A DNA stretch of 64,000 bases, taken from assembly GCA_029782025.1 (NCBI GenBank), contig JAKOVR010000132.1:1-64000 (forward strand). Direction: 5' to 3'. A model generated the notes under the pieces. It worked only from the letters and a program-made list of their open reading frames with translations, did not search any database and was not told the origin of the DNA. Shown piece after piece: positions 24,445-31,819 of this stretch (position 1 is the stretch's first letter; each line of letters opens with the position of its first letter). The DNA is from Actinomycetes bacterium. GTDB taxonomy: Bacteria; Actinomycetota; Acidimicrobiia; Acidimicrobiales; Acidimicrobilacustridaceae. Position numbers and translations under genes: made by a program.

Positions 24445-25628
24445 TGGAGCACAGCGCGTTGCTACTCGCCACCACCGAGTCCAACATCGGTTGGACGATC
24501 GCCATCCTCATCTTCATCGGGTTCGCCGTCGCTGCGTTCATCAACATGCGCCAGGCCCGGCCCGAGCTCGGGTCCGAGATCGAGCTGGCGCCGAACCGCA
24601 AGCCCTACCTGTCGGACGAAGAGCTCGAGACCACCAAGCTCGATCGCACCCTCCTGCTCGGCCTGGCCGGTCTCGTCGTCGTCGCCGTGTCGCTCCCCCT
24701 GTACTGGCTCTACGAGCCGGCACGGCAGGAGGGTCGGGTCGAGGACTGGGAGAAGGTGTTCGTCACCCGGGGCAAGGACGTCTACGAGAACAAGGCCCAG
24801 TGCGTGGCCTGCCACGGCCCGGACGGCGCCGGCGGGGCCAAGTCCTTCACCATCCTCAACGACACCGGCGACTACGTCACCACGGTCAACTGGCAGGCGC
24901 CGGCCCTCAACAACGTGCTGTACCGGTACTCCCGTGACGAGGTGCTCTACATCCTCACCTACGGCCGGGGCAACACCCCGATGCCGGCGTGGGGCACCAA
25001 GGGCGGCGGCGCCCTCACCGACCAGCAGCTCCAGAACGTCATCGACTACCTCCAGTCGGTGCAGCTGCCCGTGGGCAACGGCGCCGCGCCCGACAAGGAC
25101 GCCCGCAAGCTGCTCGACGCCGAGATCGAGACGGTGTGCAAGCCCGAGCGCAACAGCGACGGCTCCTACAAGGGCGACAACCCCAAGTGCACCGTCACCG
25201 ACCCCAAGTCGCCCGGCGGCAACCACAGCTGGAACACCCTCGGTGAGGCGCTGTTCAACCTCGGCTACTACGACTTCTTCTCGGCCGGCTCGTACTCGTG
25301 CGGTCGCTGCCACACCAAGGGCTGGAGCTACGGCAAGGCCGAGGTGCCCGGTGGTGGCTTCTTCGGCTGGAACCTCACCGGCGGCCAGACGCTGCGCCAG
25401 TTCGAGACCATCGAGTCCCAGATCGACTTCGTGAAGAAGGGCGGGGAGACCGGCAAGAAGTACGGCAAGGGCGGTCTCTCCAGCGCCGGGCAGATGCCCG
25501 GCTTCGGCCTGAACCCGAACGCCGAGACCAATCCCGACTGGCTGCCCGGACTCTCGATGTCCGCGCAGCAGGTCATGTACTCCGACGCGGAGATCCGCGC
25601 CATCGTCACCTACGAGCGCACGCTGTAG
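24444..25628 (+). CDS. Diheme cytochrome c subunit of the bc complex
   Basis: 394 residues. Two membrane segments near the N-terminus (IGWTIAILIFIGFAVAAFI and LLLGLAGLVVVAVSLPLYWL) precede two cytochrome c domains. Haem sites are CVACH (C120-H124) and CGRCH (C286-H290); TPMPAWG and QMPGFG supply likely axial Met. About 160 residues separate the haems, including a Cys pair in TVCKPERNSDG and NPKCTVT. It fits the role of the diheme QcrC/cytochrome cc of actinobacterial complexes, which donates directly to the oxidase without a soluble carrier. The oxidase is not in this window. Confidence 0.9.
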   Translation: MEHSALLLATTESNIGWTIAILIFIGFAVAAFINMRQARPELGSEIELAPNRKPYLSDEELETTKLDRTLLLGLAGLVVVAVSLPLYWLYEPARQEGRVEDWEKVFVTRGKDVYENKAQCVACHGPDGAGGAKSFTILNDTGDYVTTVNWQAPALNNVLYRYSRDEVLYILTYGRGNTPMPAWGTKGGGALTDQQLQNVIDYLQSVQLPVGNGAAPDKDARKLLDAEIETVCKPERNSDGSYKGDNPKCTVTDPKSPGGNHSWNTLGEALFNLGYYDFFSAGSYSCGRCHTKGWSYGKAEVPGGGFFGWNLTGGQTLRQFETIESQIDFVKKGGETGKKYGKGGLSSAGQMPGFGLNPNAETNPDWLPGLSMSAQQVMYSDAEIRAIVTYERTL

Positions 25629-25649
25629 ACCCGGGGACCGCACACCGCC

Positions 25650-26645
25650 ATGCACCTGCTCTCACTCATCGCCGGCCTCGGGTTCGATCCCGCCATCCGC
25701 GGCATCCTCGTCGTCACGCTCGGCGTGTCGATCCTGATGGGCTCGGTCTACCTGATCATCGGCACCAACACCGGCGCCCGGTTGGGTCTCTTGATCTCCC
25801 TCGCCGGCCTCTTCGGGTGGCTCACCATCCTCACCCTCACCTGGTGGATCCAGCCGCCCGGCATCGGCCCCCGTGGCGGTGTCGAGCCCCACTGGGTGCC
25901 GGTCGAGATCTACGCCGAGGGCCAGGAGGCCCCCCGCACGCCGGTGGCCCAGTCGCTGCCCGCCTCCGGCAAGATCCGCACCGCCGCCGACGTGCTGGCC
26001 CAGTACCCCGAGCTCGCCAGCCAGGTCCCGAAGACCCCCAACCTCTCCGACCTCGCCGCCGCCACCGCCCCCAACAGCAGCGGTGGCACCACCGAGGGCA
26101 AGAAGGTGGTCCCCCAGCGGGCCGACCTCGGCCAGTGGAAGCTGATCCCCACCTCCGAGGCCGGCGAGGCCCAGACCTCGGCCGATCTCGCCCTGGCCGA
26201 GCAGGGCTACTTCAAGGACGCCACGGAGTACAAGAAGCTCGACGTGTTCGACTTCGGCGGCAACCCGACGCTCGAGGACGACTGCCCCGAAGGCGTCGGC
26301 ACCGGGGCCAAGAACCTCGTGCCCGACGACGCCGGCTGCCGGCTCATCTCCCGCATCAAGAAGACCTTCCGGCTGTGGCACCCGCCGCACTACACGATCG
26401 TGCAGGTGCAGCCGGTCATCAAGCAGGAGGCCAAAGCCGGGGAGGCGCCTCCCACGCCGGTGGCCGACACCAGCAAGCCGATCATCTCGGTCGTCATGCT
26501 CCGCGACCAGGGCAACGTCCGGGTGAAGCCGGCGGCCTTCTTCTTCATCTGCGCCAGCCTCTTCGTGTTCTTCACCCTGATGCTGCACTTCCGAGACAAG
26601 AACGCCTGGAAGAACCGGGCCTCCACCGCCCCGGTGAAGGCGTAA
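25650..26645 (+). CDS. Membrane protein of unknown function linking the bc and nuo gene sets
   Basis: 331 residues. Two or three N-terminal membrane segments ([41 protein letters not shown]) are followed by about 210 hydrophilic residues with Cys in DDCPEGVG and [10 protein letters not shown]-terminal membrane segment, [20 protein letters not shown], comes last. No cofactor motif is seen. It starts 21 bases after the diheme cytochrome and ends 14 bases before nuoA, so it is probably a structural or assembly partner of either complex. I do not recognise the family. Confidence 0.75.
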   Translation: MHLLSLIAGLGFDPAIRGILVVTLGVSILMGSVYLIIGTNTGARLGLLISLAGLFGWLTILTLTWWIQPPGIGPRGGVEPHWVPVEIYAEGQEAPRTPVAQSLPASGKIRTAADVLAQYPELASQVPKTPNLSDLAAATAPNSSGGTTEGKKVVPQRADLGQWKLIPTSEAGEAQTSADLALAEQGYFKDATEYKKLDVFDFGGNPTLEDDCPEGVGTGAKNLVPDDAGCRLISRIKKTFRLWHPPHYTIVQVQPVIKQEAKAGEAPPTPVADTSKPIISVVMLRDQGNVRVKPAAFFFICASLFVFFTLMLHFRDKNAWKNRASTAPVKA

Positions 26646-26659
26646 CAGGACCCACCGCC

Positions 26660-27193
26660 GTGTCGTCGTACCTCCCGGTGCTCGTGCTGTTCGTGCTGGC
26701 AGTGGCCTTCGGTCTGCTCAGCCTGCTCGTCAGCATCACCCTCTCGCCCAAGGCCCGCAGCCAGGCGAAGGAGGCACCCTACGAGTGCGGCATCGTGCCC
26801 GGGCGGGAGGCGCCCGAGCGGTTCCCGGTGAAGTTCTTCCTGGTGGCGATGATCTTCATCGTCTTCGACATCGAGATCATCTTCTTCTTCCCGTGGGCGG
26901 TCGTGTTCCGGGAACTGGGCGGCTACGGCCTCGCCGTGATCGGGATCTTCGCCGCCCTGGTGTTCGAGTCGTTCGTGTACCTCATCGGCAACGGCGCCCT
27001 CGAGTGGGGCCCCCGGCAGCGCCAGCGCCGGGCCGAGATCGTCTCACCGGACCGCACCCTGACGTCGACCATCCGCCGGGTCGGAGCCGAGGGCCGGCCC
27101 GCCGCCCTCGAGCCGGCCGCCCTGGCCCCGGCCGCCCACCACGCCCCCGGGCACGGCGATCACGGGCACGGCGATCACGGAGCAGCGGCCTGA
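26660..27193 (+). CDS. nuoA: NADH-quinone oxidoreductase subunit A (complex I set 1)
   Basis: Membrane subunit near the quinone tunnel, 177 residues, with three helices. The diagnostic loop [30 protein letters not shown] is present (shown by YECG, RFPVKFF and FDIEIIF). The start is GTG at 26660. The C-terminus is extended by about 50 residues over the usual form and ends in a His-rich run ([15 protein letters not shown]). It overlaps nuoB (TGATG). It opens the 14-gene nuo set but is only 14 bases from the upstream bc genes, so both complexes may share one transcript. Confidence 0.93.
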   Translation: MSSYLPVLVLFVLAVAFGLLSLLVSITLSPKARSQAKEAPYECGIVPGREAPERFPVKFFLVAMIFIVFDIEIIFFFPWAVVFRELGGYGLAVIGIFAALVFESFVYLIGNGALEWGPRQRQRRAEIVSPDRTLTSTIRRVGAEGRPAALEPAALAPAAHHAPGHGDHGHGDHGAAA

Positions 27194-27786
27194 TGGCCGG
27201 CGGCGGCGATCACCCCGGCGTGATGGACGTGGGCCTCGAGGCCCTCAACCACAACATCCTGACCGGCGCGCTCGAGGGCATGGTGAAGTGGGCCCGCTAC
27301 CAGAGCTGCTTCCCGGCCACGTTCGGCCTCGCCTGCTGCGCCATCGAGATGATGGGCGCCGGCGCTGCCCACTACGACCTCTCCCGCTTCGGCATGGAGG
27401 TCTTCCGGGCGTCGCCCCGCCAGGCCGACCTCATGATCGTCGCCGGCCGGGTCAGCCAGAAGATGGCCCCGGTGCTGCGCCAGATCTACGACCAGATGGC
27501 CGAACCGAAGTGGGTCATCTCGATGGGGGTGTGCGCGTCGAGCGGCGGGATGTTCAACAACTACGCCATCGTGCAGGGCGTCGACCAGGTCGTGCCCGTC
27601 GACGTCTACGCCCCCGGCTGCCCGCCCGGGCCCCAGACCCTCATGCACGCCATCCTGACGCTCCACGAGAAGATCCGCACCGGGGAGCTCACGCAACGCC
27701 GGTCCGGCGGCCAGGGCGCCGGGATCGTGGTCGACCAGCGAGACGGCCAGACCCTCGAGGTGCCCATCGCACTCGGGAGGCGCTGA
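27193..27786 (+). CDS. nuoB: NADH-quinone oxidoreductase subunit B (set 1)
   Basis: Carries the terminal [4Fe-4S] cluster N2 that reduces quinone. 197 residues. Ligands are the tandem C48-C49 (LACCAIEMM), C114 (GVCASSGG) and C143 (PGCPPGPQ). [18 protein letters not shown] is fully typical. It overlaps nuoA and is followed by nuoC after 2 bases. Confidence 0.96.
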   Translation: MAGGGDHPGVMDVGLEALNHNILTGALEGMVKWARYQSCFPATFGLACCAIEMMGAGAAHYDLSRFGMEVFRASPRQADLMIVAGRVSQKMAPVLRQIYDQMAEPKWVISMGVCASSGGMFNNYAIVQGVDQVVPVDVYAPGCPPGPQTLMHAILTLHEKIRTGELTQRRSGGQGAGIVVDQRDGQTLEVPIALGRR

Positions 27787-27788
27787 TC

Positions 27789-28346
27789 GTGACCGACGCC
27801 GCCGCCCCCACCGAGGCCGACGCCCCCGACGACACCACGCCCGCCGTCCCCGAGCCCGAGACGATGCACGGGTGCCCCGTCACGTGGTCGCGGGGCCAGA
27901 AGGTGCTCCACGTCGGCGGCGCCGACTACGCCAAGGTCCTCGGGGCCCTGCAGGCCGAAGGGTTCCACACCTGCATCGACCTGTGCGCCGTCGACTACCT
28001 CACCTACGAGGCCGATCGCGGCCTCCCGCCCGGCGTCGAACCCGCCCGGTTCGAGGTGGTCCTCCACCTGATCGACCACGGCATGGGCGGCCACGGCGTG
28101 CGCCGCCTCCGCGTGCGGGTGCAGGTGCCGGCCGACGACCCCACCCTGCCCACCCTGTTCTCCCTCTACCCCGGCACCGAGGCCATGGAGCGGGAAGCCT
28201 TCGACATGGTCGGCATCACCTTCACCGGCCATCCGGACCCGAACCGGATCCTCATGCCCGAGGACTGGGCCGGCCACCCGCTGCGCAAGGACTACGCCAG
28301 CGGTCGGATCCCCGTGCAGTTCAAGGCCACGACGGACGCCCGATGA
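27789..28346 (+). CDS. nuoC: NADH-quinone oxidoreductase subunit C (set 1)
   Basis: 185 residues in the 30-kDa subunit family of the peripheral arm. GTG start at 27789 with GGGAGG upstream. Hallmarks: CIDLCAVDYLTYE, then LFSLYPGTEAMEREAFDMVGI with the conserved WxERE/ExxDM-type stretch, and ILMPEDWAGHPLRKDY. NuoC and NuoD are separate proteins, unlike the E. coli fusion. It overlaps nuoD by 4 bases. Confidence 0.94.
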   Translation: MTDAAAPTEADAPDDTTPAVPEPETMHGCPVTWSRGQKVLHVGGADYAKVLGALQAEGFHTCIDLCAVDYLTYEADRGLPPGVEPARFEVVLHLIDHGMGGHGVRRLRVRVQVPADDPTLPTLFSLYPGTEAMEREAFDMVGITFTGHPDPNRILMPEDWAGHPLRKDYASGRIPVQFKATTDAR

Positions 28347-29704
28347 GCAGCGACGCCGCGATCACCGACCCGGGCACCGCCGACGCCCACGACCTGGAGC
28401 ACCGCACCGACGAGGGCGGCCAGGGCATGACCTCCGCCGCCGTCCTCGGTGCGGCCGAGGCGCTGCGGGAGCGGGGGGCCGTCCTGCGCATGTCCGAGGC
28501 GGAGGCCGAGGCCCCCGCCGAGGAGGCGGCGGCCGACGAGGACCAGACCATGATCATCAACATGGGGCCGCAGCACCCGTCCACCCACGGGGTGCTGCGC
28601 CTCATGCTCGAGCTCGACGGCGAGACCGTGCTGCGCACCAAGCCGGTGATCGGCTACCTGCACACCGGCATGGAGCGCACGGCCGAGGACCTGAGCTACC
28701 TGCAGGGGTGCACCAACGTCACCCGCATGGACTACGCCTCGCCGCTGTTCAACGAGCTGGCGTTCTCGCTCACCGTGGAGCAGCTGCTCGGCATCGACAT
28801 CCCCGAGCGGGCCACGTGGATCCGGATGCTCATGACCGAGCTCAACCGGATCTCCTCGCACCTGCTCTTCCTCGCCACGAACGGGATGGACATCGGCGCC
28901 GTGTCGATGATGATCTACGGCTGGCGGGAACGGGAAGAGGTCCTGCGCTTCTTCGAGAAGGTCACCGGTCTGCGGATGAACCACAACTACATCCGCGTGG
29001 GTGGGGTGGCCGCCGACCTGCCGCCCGGGTGGCGCGACGATGTGTTGCGGCTGCTCGATCTGCTCCCGCCCCGGCTCGAGGAGTACGACATCCTCATGAC
29101 CGGCCAGCCCATCTGGCGCGACCGGCTGCAGGGTGTGGGCATGATCACGGCCGAGGAGTGCCTGGCCCTGGGGGTGACCGGCCCGATCCTCCGCTCCACC
29201 GGCTACGCCTGGGACCTCCGCCGGAACGAGCCCTACCTGGCCTACGACCAGGTCGACTTCGACGTCGTCGTCGGGAGCTACGGCGACTGCTTCGACCGCT
29301 TCGCCATCCGCCTCAACGAGATCCGCGAGTCGATGCGCATCGTCCGGCAGTGCCTCGAACAGATGCCCAAGGGTCCGTACCGGATCCAGGACAAGAAGGT
29401 CACCCCGCCGCCGCGCGCCCGCATCGACGAGTCGATGGAAGCGCTGATCCACCACTTCAAGATCTTCACCGAGGGCTTCAAGGTGCCCGAGGGCGAGGCC
29501 TACGTCCCGGTGGAATCGCCTCGCGGCGAGCTCGGCTGCTACATCGTGTCGGATGGCTCGTCCAAGCCCTACCGGATGCACGTGCGGGGCCCCAGCTTCG
29601 TGAACCTCCAGTCGCTCCCGCACATGATGCACGGCGGGTTCATCGCCGACGCCGTCGCCGTGATCTCCTCCGTCGACCCGATCATGGGCGAGGTCGACCG
29701 ATGA
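28343..29704 (+). CDS. nuoD: NADH-quinone oxidoreductase subunit D (set 1)
   Basis: 49-kDa quinone-site subunit, 453 residues, with a 65-residue acidic N-terminal extension. Quinone-site residues are intact: the His in GPQHPSTHG (second His, residue 82) and Tyr131 in RMDYAS. Arg86 in HGVLRLML corresponds to the Arg methylated in mitochondrial NDUFS2. The ending is DPIMGEVDR. A palindrome of the GTGGGTGCG family lies between this gene and nuoE, the only sizeable gap in the nuo1 set. Confidence 0.96.
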   Translation: MSSDAAITDPGTADAHDLEHRTDEGGQGMTSAAVLGAAEALRERGAVLRMSEAEAEAPAEEAAADEDQTMIINMGPQHPSTHGVLRLMLELDGETVLRTKPVIGYLHTGMERTAEDLSYLQGCTNVTRMDYASPLFNELAFSLTVEQLLGIDIPERATWIRMLMTELNRISSHLLFLATNGMDIGAVSMMIYGWREREEVLRFFEKVTGLRMNHNYIRVGGVAADLPPGWRDDVLRLLDLLPPRLEEYDILMTGQPIWRDRLQGVGMITAEECLALGVTGPILRSTGYAWDLRRNEPYLAYDQVDFDVVVGSYGDCFDRFAIRLNEIRESMRIVRQCLEQMPKGPYRIQDKKVTPPPRARIDESMEALIHHFKIFTEGFKVPEGEAYVPVESPRGELGCYIVSDGSSKPYRMHVRGPSFVNLQSLPHMMHGGFIADAVAVISSVDPIMGEVDR

Positions 29705-29717
29705 CCCCCGCACGGTT

Positions 29718-29764
29718 CCTTGGGTGCGCAAGGGTGCGCTATGCGCGCCCTTGCGCACCCAAGG
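29718..29764. repeat. Palindrome of the GTGGGTGCG family between nuoD and nuoE
   Basis: Perfect 17-base arms CCTTGGGTGCGCAAGGG (29718-29734) and its complement (29748-29764), whose 13-base loop can itself pair through GCGC/GCGC. Placed inside an otherwise gapless operon, it may attenuate transcription or stabilise a processed mRNA end, changing the ratio of nuoA-D to nuoE-N. It may also be a passive repeat insertion. Confidence 0.75.
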
Positions 29765-29786
29765 GGTTCCCGGGAGGGGAGGGCTG

Positions 29787-30425
29787 ATGGCGCGGCTGAC
29801 CCCGGAGAACGAGATCCTGGCGCGGGAGATCATCGGCCGGTACCCGCGGCCGAAGAGCGCGCTCATCCCGCTGCTGCACCTGGCTCAGGAGCAGGACGGC
29901 TACGTCACCGACGACGCCATGGCCCACATCGCCGAGCTCGTCGGCGTGACGTCGGCCGAGGTGCTCGGCACCTGCTCGTTCTACGAGATGTTCAAGCTGC
30001 ACCCGTGCGGCCGCTACGTCATCAACGTGTGCACCAACATCGCCTGCATGCTCTGCGGCGGCGACGAGTTGCTGCACCACGCCGAGGAGACCCTCGGCAT
30101 CACCGCCGGCGCCACCACGCCCGACGGGCTCTTCACCATCGAGGCGGTGGAGTGCATCGCCGCCTGCACCGAGGCGCCGGCGCTCCAGGTCAACTACCGC
30201 TATCGCTACAAGGTCGACAACGACGCCTTCGACTCCCTCGTCGACGACCTGCGGGCCGGCCGGCTCAACGACGAGATCCCGCCCCACGGCACGTTGGCCC
30301 GGGTGCGCCAGCACATCCCGGACGACAAGCGGGCCTTCATCGTGTCGCCCGAAGAGGCCGCCGCGGCGGGGGAACCGGCGTGGATGCACGCCCACGAGAC
30401 GCCGAGCGTGGAGGGTGGGGCGTGA
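29787..30425 (+). CDS. nuoE: NADH-quinone oxidoreductase subunit E (set 1)
   Basis: 24-kDa subunit of the NADH module, 212 residues, carrying [2Fe-2S] cluster N1a. Ligands are in VCTNIACMLCGG (CX4C) and VECIAACTEAP (CX3C). The start at 29787 has GGGAGGGGAGGG upstream; longer in-frame starts would translate the palindrome. The C-terminus carries about 45 residues beyond the core. It overlaps nuoF (GTGA). Confidence 0.94.
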   Translation: MARLTPENEILAREIIGRYPRPKSALIPLLHLAQEQDGYVTDDAMAHIAELVGVTSAEVLGTCSFYEMFKLHPCGRYVINVCTNIACMLCGGDELLHHAEETLGITAGATTPDGLFTIEAVECIAACTEAPALQVNYRYRYKVDNDAFDSLVDDLRAGRLNDEIPPHGTLARVRQHIPDDKRAFIVSPEEAAAAGEPAWMHAHETPSVEGGA

Positions 30426-31819
30426 TCACCGACGTCGAGCCCATCATCACCGCCCGCTTCGACCAGCCCGACGCCCACACCATCGACGGCTACGAGCGCA
30501 CCGGTGGTTATCAGGCCCTCCGCCAGGTGCTGGCGTCGTGGTCACCGGCCCGCGTGGCCGAGGAGATCAAGGACGCCAGCCTGCTCGGCCGGGGCGGCGC
30601 CGGCTTCCCGGCCGGTGTGAAGTGGGGGTTCTGCCCGCCCGGCGTGTGGCCCCGCTACCTCGTAGTCAACGGCGACGAGTCCGAGCCCGGCACCTACAAG
30701 GACCGCCTCCTCCTCGAGCGTGATCCCCACCAGCTCATCGAGGGCGTCCTGATCGCCTCGTACGCCGTCGGCGCCGCGCAGGCCTTCATCTACATCCGGG
30801 GCGAGATGGCCCTGGCCCAGGAGCGCATGGCCCAGGCCCTCAACGACGCCTACGCCCGCGGCTACATCGGCAAGAACATCCTCGGCTCCGCCTTCAGCAT
30901 CGACGTGGTGATGGCGTGGGGAGCCGGCGCCTACATCGTGGGCGAGGAGACGGCCCTCATCGAGAGCCTCGAGGGCAACCGGGGCATGCCCCGCCTGAAG
31001 CCGCCCTTCTTCCCGGCGGCCAAGGGCCTGTACATGCAGCCCACCATCGTCAACAACGTCGAGACGCTGTCGAACGTGCCCTGGATCGTCCGCCACGGCG
31101 CGGCCAAGTTCACGGCGCTAGGGGCGGAGGCGTCGAAGGGCACGCGGGTGTTCGCCGTCAGCGGCCACGTCAACAAGCCCGGCGTGTACGAGGTCGAGTT
31201 CGGCGTCACCACCTTCCGCGACATCATCATGGACCCGGCCTACGCCGGCGGCATCCGCGACGGGAACCAGCTCAAGTGCTTCATCCCCGGCGGCGCTTCG
31301 GCCCCCTGGTTCTTCGAGGAGCACCTCGACCTCCCGCTCGAGAAGGGCACGGTCGACCGGGCCGGCTCGATGCTCGGATCGGGCGCCATCGTGGTGATGG
31401 ACCACACCACCGACGCAGTGAAGGCCTGCATGGCCGTGGTGCGGTTCTTCGCCCACGAGTCCTGCGGCAAGTGCACCCCCTGCCGTGAGGGCACCACGTG
31501 GCTGGAGCGGATCCTGCGCCGCATCCTCGACGGCTACGGCCGCCCCAGCGATCTCGACCTGCTCATGGACGTCGCCGACAACATCAGCCCCGGGATCGCC
31601 TGGCCCCCGAAGCAGACCACCATCTGCCCCCTCGGGCCCTCCGCCGTCTCGCCGCTGTCGTCGGCCCTCGGCCGCTTCCGGGGCGAGTTCGAGGCCTACA
31701 TCGCCCGGGCCGAGGCCGCCCGGGCCGAACAGCCCGTGGTCCTCGCCGGCGCCCACGCCCACGCCCACGACCACGGGCACGATCACGATCACGATCACGA
31801 CCACGGGGGTCATCACTGA
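30422..31819 (+). CDS. nuoF: NADH-quinone oxidoreductase subunit F (set 1)
   Basis: 51-kDa subunit, 465 residues, binding NADH, FMN and [4Fe-4S] cluster N3. NADH/FMN motifs: LLGRGGAGFPAGVKW, VVNGDESEPGTYKDR, AGAYIVGEETALIESLEG. Cluster ligands: ESCGKCTPCREGT and a later Cys in TTICPLGPSA. The GTG start overlaps nuoE. The C-terminus ends in about 20 residues made almost only of His, Asp, Ala and Gly (DHGHDHDHDHDHGGHH), which resembles metal-binding tails and is not part of the family core. Confidence 0.96.
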   Translation: MITDVEPIITARFDQPDAHTIDGYERTGGYQALRQVLASWSPARVAEEIKDASLLGRGGAGFPAGVKWGFCPPGVWPRYLVVNGDESEPGTYKDRLLLERDPHQLIEGVLIASYAVGAAQAFIYIRGEMALAQERMAQALNDAYARGYIGKNILGSAFSIDVVMAWGAGAYIVGEETALIESLEGNRGMPRLKPPFFPAAKGLYMQPTIVNNVETLSNVPWIVRHGAAKFTALGAEASKGTRVFAVSGHVNKPGVYEVEFGVTTFRDIIMDPAYAGGIRDGNQLKCFIPGGASAPWFFEEHLDLPLEKGTVDRAGSMLGSGAIVVMDHTTDAVKACMAVVRFFAHESCGKCTPCREGTTWLERILRRILDGYGRPSDLDLLMDVADNISPGIAWPPKQTTICPLGPSAVSPLSSALGRFRGEFEAYIARAEAARAEQPVVLAGAHAHAHDHGHDHDHDHDHGGHH

